NCBI GenBank assembly: GCA_016584305.1
Contig: JACEEZ010020100.1
Span: forward strand, 251,429-315,428
Origin: Chionoecetes opilio
Taxonomy: Eukaryota > Arthropoda > Malacostraca > Decapoda > Majidae
Length of the DNA: 64,000 nucleotides
Direction of reading: 5' to 3'
Shown here: piece by piece, positions 57,458 to 64,000 of the stretch
Position numbering within the stretch: the first letter of the stretch is position 1
Layout of the letters: the number at the start of each line of letters is the position of its first letter
Position numbers and translations under genes: made by a program
The notes under the pieces: generated by a model
What the model saw: the letters and a program-made list of their open reading frames with translations, nothing else
Databases searched by the model: none
What the model was told of the DNA's origin: nothing

Positions 57458-57805
57458 GACGGTTCGGACGAGGCCACATAAAATCCAATGACCCCTTCGC
57501 TCTACGAAGGTATCCTGTCCCCCCTTTTTATGCTACTACAAAACTTTTTACTCCTACAATCCACTCCGTTCCACTTCCCACCCCCTCCCCGTCTTCTATC
57601 TCACTGCTACTATCCTACCGTGGTTCGGACGAGGCCACATTAAATCCAATGACCCCTCTGCTATACGGAGGTAATCTTACCCTTTTTTTACGCTGCTGCA
57701 AAACTTTATACTCCTACAATCCAATCCATTCCGCTCGCCTTCCCCTCTCTATCAGTGGTTCGGATCCCACGTAAAACTGTAGGTCCCTCCGCTCTACGGA
57801 GTCCT
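57458..57805. repeat. Degenerate tandem repeat, about 160-bp unit, 2.3 copies
   Basis: GGTTCGGACGAGGCCACAT then AAATCCAATGACCCC and TA-GGAGGTA occurs at 57458 and 57621. A third, shorter version (GGTTCGGATCCCACGT) starts at 57754. ACTCCTACAATCCA recurs at 57549 and 57710. Each unit contains a short hairpin around CTCTACG. Confidence 0.7.
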
Positions 57806-59099
57806 TCTTCCCCTGTCCAATCTCTGAAAAAATAAAACAAAACAAAAAAAACACTTTTAATCTCAGACTTCTTTCACTAAAGTTTTCACAATTTCCTTCT
57901 CCTGTATGTATATGTTGGAACGCTAGAGAGGTAGTGAGAAAGAGAGCCAGCCGCCCGTGCGGGGTGCCGAGGAGTATCAGGGTGTGCGCGCGTACATGGC
58001 AATGACAGAAAAAAAGCAAACAAGACAATAACAAACAACAACAGCAACACAAAAACAGATAAGAGAAGAAGATAAGAAGAAAGAAGAACGAAGAGAAGAG
58101 AAATCAAGTCTCAGCGTGAGAACAAATCAAGAACAAACCAAAACCGAAGAACTGGTGGGGCGGGGGTGCCGCGGTGTTGTCCTGGGTGTGTCCGGAGCAC
58201 CTCTTCCGGAGGCCCATGTCCTGCCAAGCCGCCCCAGAGTGGTTTCTGTCTGCTCGTGCGAGATGGAAGCGTGTCGTTAGGTCGAGTTCGACTCCACACA
58301 AAACAACACAAAAACACTACAGCACCTGGGTCAAGCCCCGGAGACTTTTTCTCTTACTAGCCTCCTTTCTCTCACCCATCTATTCTTCTCCCTGTCCCCA
58401 CTTCCCCATCTCCAGCTTTCTCTTTTTATATATTCTATTCTACACTTCATGACACTCGCTGTCGCTTCATTTGACAACTTGACCTTCACTTCCCACTGGG
58501 TGCATTAAAGGTAGCCTAGAATACTTCTCTACTACTGGCAGACTACAATATTAATCTGATTTCCAGCAATTTTGGCGGTAACAATGAGCCGCCATGTCCT
58601 GCACAGTGCACGGGGAGCCACAGTTGCAGGTGAGAGGTGGACACAGCCACTTCACTTGCAGGTAACTGTGCATTGAACCGGCACGTGAGGCCCCGAGGCG
58701 CTCATGCATCATGGAGGAGGCGCCCCCGGGGTCACCTCAGGGGCTGGGGAGGCGGCAGCACGCGGCCACGCTCTCGCCCCGCCACCCTCAAGACCTTTCC
58801 TGCCGCCATCTTTCAGTTGCGAACAAAACACGAGAAAATATGTTCGTATATTTTTTTTATATATTTGTGTGTGTGTAATGACGTGCAAATGCTTACAATT
58901 CACACAGCAAAACAGCGTGGTCGCGGCTCACTTTCCCAGGACATGGTGGCTATAAAAAACACCAAGGTTTTTTTATGGAGAATACGTAGCAGAAAATTCT
59001 CACCTCAAATTTGCTCTTCATGAATAACAAACCACTGAACCTCAATTACACTAACTGGCAAATGACAGGTTGACGAGATGAAGGTGGAACGCAGGTGGC
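57806..59099. other. Non-coding stretch
   Basis: No gene recognised. On the minus strand CTGAAAGATGGCGGCAGG near 58810 resembles the AAGATGGCGGC element seen at some animal transcription starts; this is weak evidence. Confidence 0.3.
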
Positions 59100-59835
59100 A
59101 GACCCGCCCACACCGCAACACCGCCACCACCACCACCACCACGGCACCACAACCACCAACACCGCCACCACCACCACCACTACCTCCACCACACACCACC
59201 AACACCGCCACCACCACCACCACTACCCACCACCACCACGCACCACCACCACCACCACCACCAGCCACCACCCCACCACCACCACCACCACGGCACCACC
59301 ACAACCACCAACACCGCCACCACCACCACCACTACCTCCACCACCACCACGGCACCACCACGGCACCGCCACCACCACCACGGCACCCAACCACACGGAC
59401 ACCGCCACCACACCACCACCACACGGCACCCACCACCACCACATCCCCACCACCACCACCCCCACCACCACGGCACCACAACCACCTACACCGCCACCAC
59501 CACACCATCCACCACCACCACGGCACCACCACCACCACCACCACGCCCACCACCACCACGGCACCCCCACCCCCACCACCACCCACGCACCCCACCATCC
59601 ACCACCACCCACCACCCCCACCACCACCACCACCACCACCACCACCACCCCAGCACCACCACCACCACGGCACCCACCCCACCACCACCTCCACCACGGC
59701 ACCACCAGCACCCCCACCACGGCACCACCACCACCACCATGGCACCACACCACCACCACCACCACCACCACGGCGGCACCACCACCACCACCACCACGGG
59801 ACACCACCACCACCACCACGGCACCCTCGCTACAC
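59100..59835. repeat. CAC-rich triplet tract, about 735 bp
   Basis: Imperfect CAC/ACC triplets with recurrent CACGGCAC and CACCGCC steps, so long His/Thr/Pro or Val/Gly/Trp frames are open on both strands. Low complexity, not a gene. Confidence 0.95.
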
Positions 59836-60899
59836 CCCCATGAAGACATGAAGAGTGAGGACAGGCCGGCAAGCACTCCCTCAAGCCCCATCAGAAGCAG
59901 GGTGAAGGACACGACTGAGCGGAAAACGAGCATGGTTGGGCAACATGAGATCCAGAAGTAAAGGAATGAATATATGAGGTGACGGAATACCAGACTGAGG
60001 CAAGGTTTATGTGTCGTAATGTGGCGCATGATGTGAAGGATGAGGGACGATAAAGAGGAGAAACAGATTGTGTGAGAAGCTGCAGCCACGGATGACACGA
60101 AGATCAAATAAGAACCTAAGAAAATAAGGAAGCTACAAGAGGCCGCGAGACCTACACGTGGTCGTTCCTGTTACTTAACACTACCTACATCCCCGTTATT
60201 CAAAAATCGTTATTCAAAAAGTAAATGTTAGGGGTGAAGTCAGTAATGTAATAAATGAGATCCCACACACGAGACACAGACAGGTGAGAGGACAGGTGAA
60301 GGAAAGCGTGATGGATAAATAAATAGACAGGTATATAAGAGAAAGGGAAAGTTGCGACACACACAATTCCAGAACAAGACAAGGGTACGCGGCGCAGGAA
60401 ATGGCGTGGAAATGACGTAGATAAATAGCATGGCGCAATTACGGGCATACAGGTGTTGGAAACGAACGCCGAGGACCAATGACACGTGTGAGGCCTAACA
60501 CACCTGGGAAACTATGAAATTACTATGTGTCTGGCTGGAGCGGGAGGAAGGGCGAGGCGAGGGAGGGGAGGTAACAAGGCCAGAAGACGCCTGAATCAAG
60601 GACAGGTATAAGGAAAAGAGACAAAGGTTAGACAGGGTTGGCCATAAATCCTTTCTCGTGAACCACTAGAATCAGCTGTTCGCGGTACAATAACAGGTTT
60701 GGTCGATACTGCAGTAAAACCAATTTCAGATAATCAGCTTCGGAAGAGTTAGCTGGAGAAAAAGCAAGGAGTGCGTGTAGTGGCAGATGAGGTGGAGACG
60801 CTGTAATGTTACGATCATTACCTTCACTATGTTACTTTTTGCGTGTGTCACCTGCAGACATTACCTTGGGTACGTCGGGCGAGCGCAGGTGTTCACAGG
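59836..60899. other. Non-coding stretch with a dispersed repeat
   Basis: 60105-60195 repeats the decapod-type sequence of 39120 (AGGAAGCTACAAGAGGCCGC). Nothing else was found. Confidence 0.45.
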
Positions 60900-61300
60900 G
60901 CATCACCACCATAGCCAACAACACCACTACCATCACTACCACTATAACAGCACCATCACCACCATCTTCACCACAACATCCAACGCTAACAACACTACCA
61001 TCACCACCACTAACCGCACCATCACCACCAGTCCACCACCACTAATCATACACCGCCATTCACTTCATCACTACTTGTTAGCACACTTAATGAATGTCAT
61101 CATTAGAATCATTCATCACTTTCGAATTCGTGGTTTTTAAAGCAAAAGCACCACCACCACCACCACCACCCATTATGGTTTCAACATGTCCGTCACCACC
61201 ATATTGCACCACCATGTGCTCCCCTCACCACCACCATCATCACCAACACCATTAGTCACGCGCAGGGCCACACCACCACCACCACCACCACACTCAACCA
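60900..61300. repeat. CAC/ACC-rich low-complexity sequence
   Basis: Imperfect CACCAC and CATCAC triplets with (ACC)n runs at 61147-61169 and 61269-61292. Confidence 0.85.
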
Positions 61301-61367
61301 CAGCCGTCCATGTCACCATTTTAAGCCTTATCATAGTCATTATCAACCACTTTTGTCGCCACCTCCA

Positions 61368-61369
<2 letters not shown>

Positions 61370-61429
<60 letters not shown>

Positions 61430-61477
61430 ACACACACACACACATACACACACACACACACCACACACACACACACA
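61370..61477. repeat. (CA)n microsatellite
   Basis: About 54 CA units with rare CATA steps. Confidence 0.97.
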
Positions 61478-61823
61478 GGTATCGTAAAATAGAACACAGA
61501 GACAGTGGGAATGAAGCGAGGAGAAAAAAACCATGAAAGAAATGATAAAACAATACAAGAAGTGAGCTGAGATGGGAAACTGAAAAAAACGAAGATAAAC
61601 ACGCTATTTCATTGTGTCTTCCTCTCTTGTAGTAGTTTACGAAGAGGAATATAAATATAGACACTGTGGGATAAATGATACAGTATGAAAAAGGTGCAAG
61701 GAAAGGGAAGAGTTCTTGAAGGGACGGCAGGGAGTGGCGCACAGATGGAGGCTCAGATATTAAGAGTCCTCCAAGACATTAAATGCAGTATTGTGTGAAT
61801 CAGAAAATAAGATATTGATAGTG

Positions 61824-61825
<2 letters not shown>
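61478..61825. other. Non-coding spacer
   Basis: The segment TAAGAGTCCTCCAAGACATT at 61760-61827, running into (GT)n, is inverted near 62250-62345, where (CA)n meets CACTATCAATATCATACTTT and GGTCTTGGAGGA. The two microsatellites are therefore joined in a diverged inverted repeat. Confidence 0.5.
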
Positions 61826-61914
<89 letters not shown>

Positions 61915-61956
61915 TGTGTGTGCGTGTGCGTGTGCGTGTGCGTGTGTGTGTGTGTG
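61826..61956. repeat. (GT)n microsatellite
   Basis: About 65 GT units ending in a short (GTGTGC)n patch. Confidence 0.97.
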
Positions 61957-62751
61957 AGGGGGGGAGGCTGCGAGGCGCCACGTCACCACCACTGTATCAA
62001 TCAGGAGTAATGGCGGAGTTGTCCCCTCCTCCGCCTCGGGTTCTCAGACATAATCAAACACTCTCCAGACCCAGGCTATGTGGATGCCCCTCCTCCTCCT
62101 CCTCATCTACTCTTCTTCCTGCTCCTCCACCTTCCACAGCCTCCTCCTCCTCCTTCCTCCTTCCTCCTCCACTTTCCTCCTCCTCCTCCTTGCCTCCAAC
62201 TAGTCTAGATCAGTCGTGTCCGGTCACCCTCGAGTATGAAAGACACACACACACACACACACACTCTCACTATCAATATCATACTTTCTGATTCACACTC
62301 TATACTGCATTTAATGGGTCTTGGAGGAATCATAACTTCTGCGCCTCCATCAGCACAGCATTCCCTTCTGCAGCTTCAGGAGTCCTTGAATACTATTAGC
62401 CCAGGGACACAAGCCTTCCCTCCCTCCTAACTCAAAGCGCCAGCCATTCCTTTGCCGTCCATTGTGTTTCGTTCCCGGCTTCTTGTGGCATTTTTTCCTT
62501 CATACACACACACACACAAGGATGGCAGAAGTGAAAAAAAGCAATATGTATGCATAGGGAAAAAGCAACTCCCATTCGCAAACACGGCGCAAAAAGAAAA
62601 ACGATGACGCCTGCCAATTCGCGGAGATGACCTGCCGGACTTACGAGGAGGAGACGCTTGCTGCCTTCCTGAGTTCTTGTCCAGGGGAGAGGAGAGGAAA
62701 AAGGGGGGTCCACACATATTACTGTGTACGTGTGTATGTATGTGTGTGTGT
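61957..62751. other. Non-coding stretch with (TCC)n
   Basis: TCC-rich sequence at 62087-62195, (AC)n at 62241-62263 and 62503-62518. No exon recognised. Confidence 0.45.
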
Positions 62752-62957
<206 letters not shown>

Positions 62958-62959
<2 letters not shown>

Positions 62960-63519
62960 GGCATGTATGAAGCTCACCGTAAGGAAGGGGGGCGGGTGGT
63001 AGGGGGTCATAAGCTCCAGCGTGAGGGCGACATGGGCCCTGCCACACGCCCACACCCACTACAGTGTGGCTGCGACGGCGGTGTGGCTGTGGCTGTAGCG
63101 ACGGTGAGGCGCGCCGCTGGTCCTGAGGGCACTACACCGGCCAAGCCCTTCGACTACAGCTCTTCATTCCTGTAGCACCACGACCACCAAGAACACCCTG
63201 CCTCCAACACCACGCCGCGGGGACACACCAGTACCTCCACCACCACTACCACACCACAAGACACACGGCTAAGGCGGTCCACACCACCTTAAGTCACCGT
63301 AGCGGCGGTATGCACCAAGCAGAGCGACCACCTTCCGCGACACTTGCACACTGCACACTGCAACACTGCTGGATGTCAACGGCGGCCACAGGACACGGCT
63401 GGCCATATGGCAAACTGTACTACCGAACTATCTCCCTCAATAACAGTAATAATAGGATGGCCCACGTTATGGCGGGGAAAATACTATAAATCCTTGGCTG
63501 CAGCCCGCCAGCCAGGATT

Positions 63520-63522
<3 letters not shown>
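62958..63522. other. Non-coding stretch, GC-rich
   Basis: CpG-rich sequence at 63000-63180. On the minus strand MTPYHPPPFLT (ATG about 62999) reaches a GTGAGC donor in phase 0, a second weak candidate for a cnc first exon. Confidence 0.25.
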
Positions 63523-63733
<211 letters not shown>

Positions 63734-63891
63734 GATTGGGTTCAAGGTATCCATAGGTTACAGCCTTGACAAGGGCAGAAGACACCATGGCAGACGCAGC
63801 AGCAGTAACACTCAGAATAACAGTGAAGTGCATCCACACATACTCTTGCTGGTTCTTACATAATGACAACCACGGTGAGAACTTGCTCTTG

Positions 63892-63997
<106 letters not shown>

Positions 63998-64000
63998 GTG

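Noticed and set aside
57048..57774. Overlapping plus-strand frames of 147 and 221 codons
   Set aside because: No motif, incompatible overlapping frames, and the second runs into a tandem repeat.
59078..59961. Long His/Thr/Pro and, on the other strand, Val/Gly/Trp frames
   Set aside because: Low-complexity CAC triplets; composition alone keeps the frames open.

Overview
This is animal genomic DNA. There is no operon structure. Coding information sits in short exons with GT/AG boundaries, and the rest is dominated by microsatellites, minisatellites, palindromic MITEs, tRNA-derived SINEs and decayed LINE and DNA transposons. The (GT)n, (GA)n, (TAG)n and (AT)n load, and a dispersed repeat at 39120 and 60105 that I remember as common in crab and shrimp DNA, point to a decapod crustacean. 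That assignment is an inference.

The one gene I can reconstruct with confidence is on the minus strand, from about 39071 down to 17800. It is the cap'n'collar (cnc / NRF-family) bZIP transcription factor. Eleven exons join in consistent phase into 552 codons plus stop. They carry the HNHTY motif, the CNC domain, the basic region with AAQNCRKRK, a leucine zipper and the conserved [12 protein letters not shown]...[11 protein letters not shown]-terminus. A twelfth exon (25186-25288) begins with its own ATG and splices in the same phase as the exon it would replace, so it predicts a 245-residue short isoform. The long-isoform N-terminus, where the Keap1-binding motifs are expected, is not visible. 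A CpG-rich stretch at 51660-52450, with two TGAGTCA cores and a nine-codon candidate first exon, is a possible upstream promoter.

Region by region. 1-5400: a 53-bp minisatellite, then a broken LINE with a hAT-type MITE nested in it (8-bp duplication), then a TTA-flanked MITE. 5580-7550: nested inverted repeats, including a palindrome with a hammerhead-ribozyme-like core on both strands, as in Penelope-like elements. 8280-12920: a Tigger/pogo relic, a Gypsy gag relic and a Harbinger-like deletion derivative with a MADF-like fragment. 12920-17800: probable 3' flank or 3' UTR of cnc. 17800-39071: cnc exons, with introns holding a Tigger-ended element carrying two SINEs, a TTAA-flanked MITE, minisatellites and an intact 482-codon RTE-type LINE ORF on the sense strand. 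39100-49500: microsatellites and at least seven palindromic elements, three of them the same TTAA-flanked family. 49542-51355: about 59 copies of a 31-bp minisatellite. 51600-64000: the CpG-rich zone, a 29-bp minisatellite of about 43 copies, a 730-bp CAC-rich tract and long microsatellites. No other gene could be supported.
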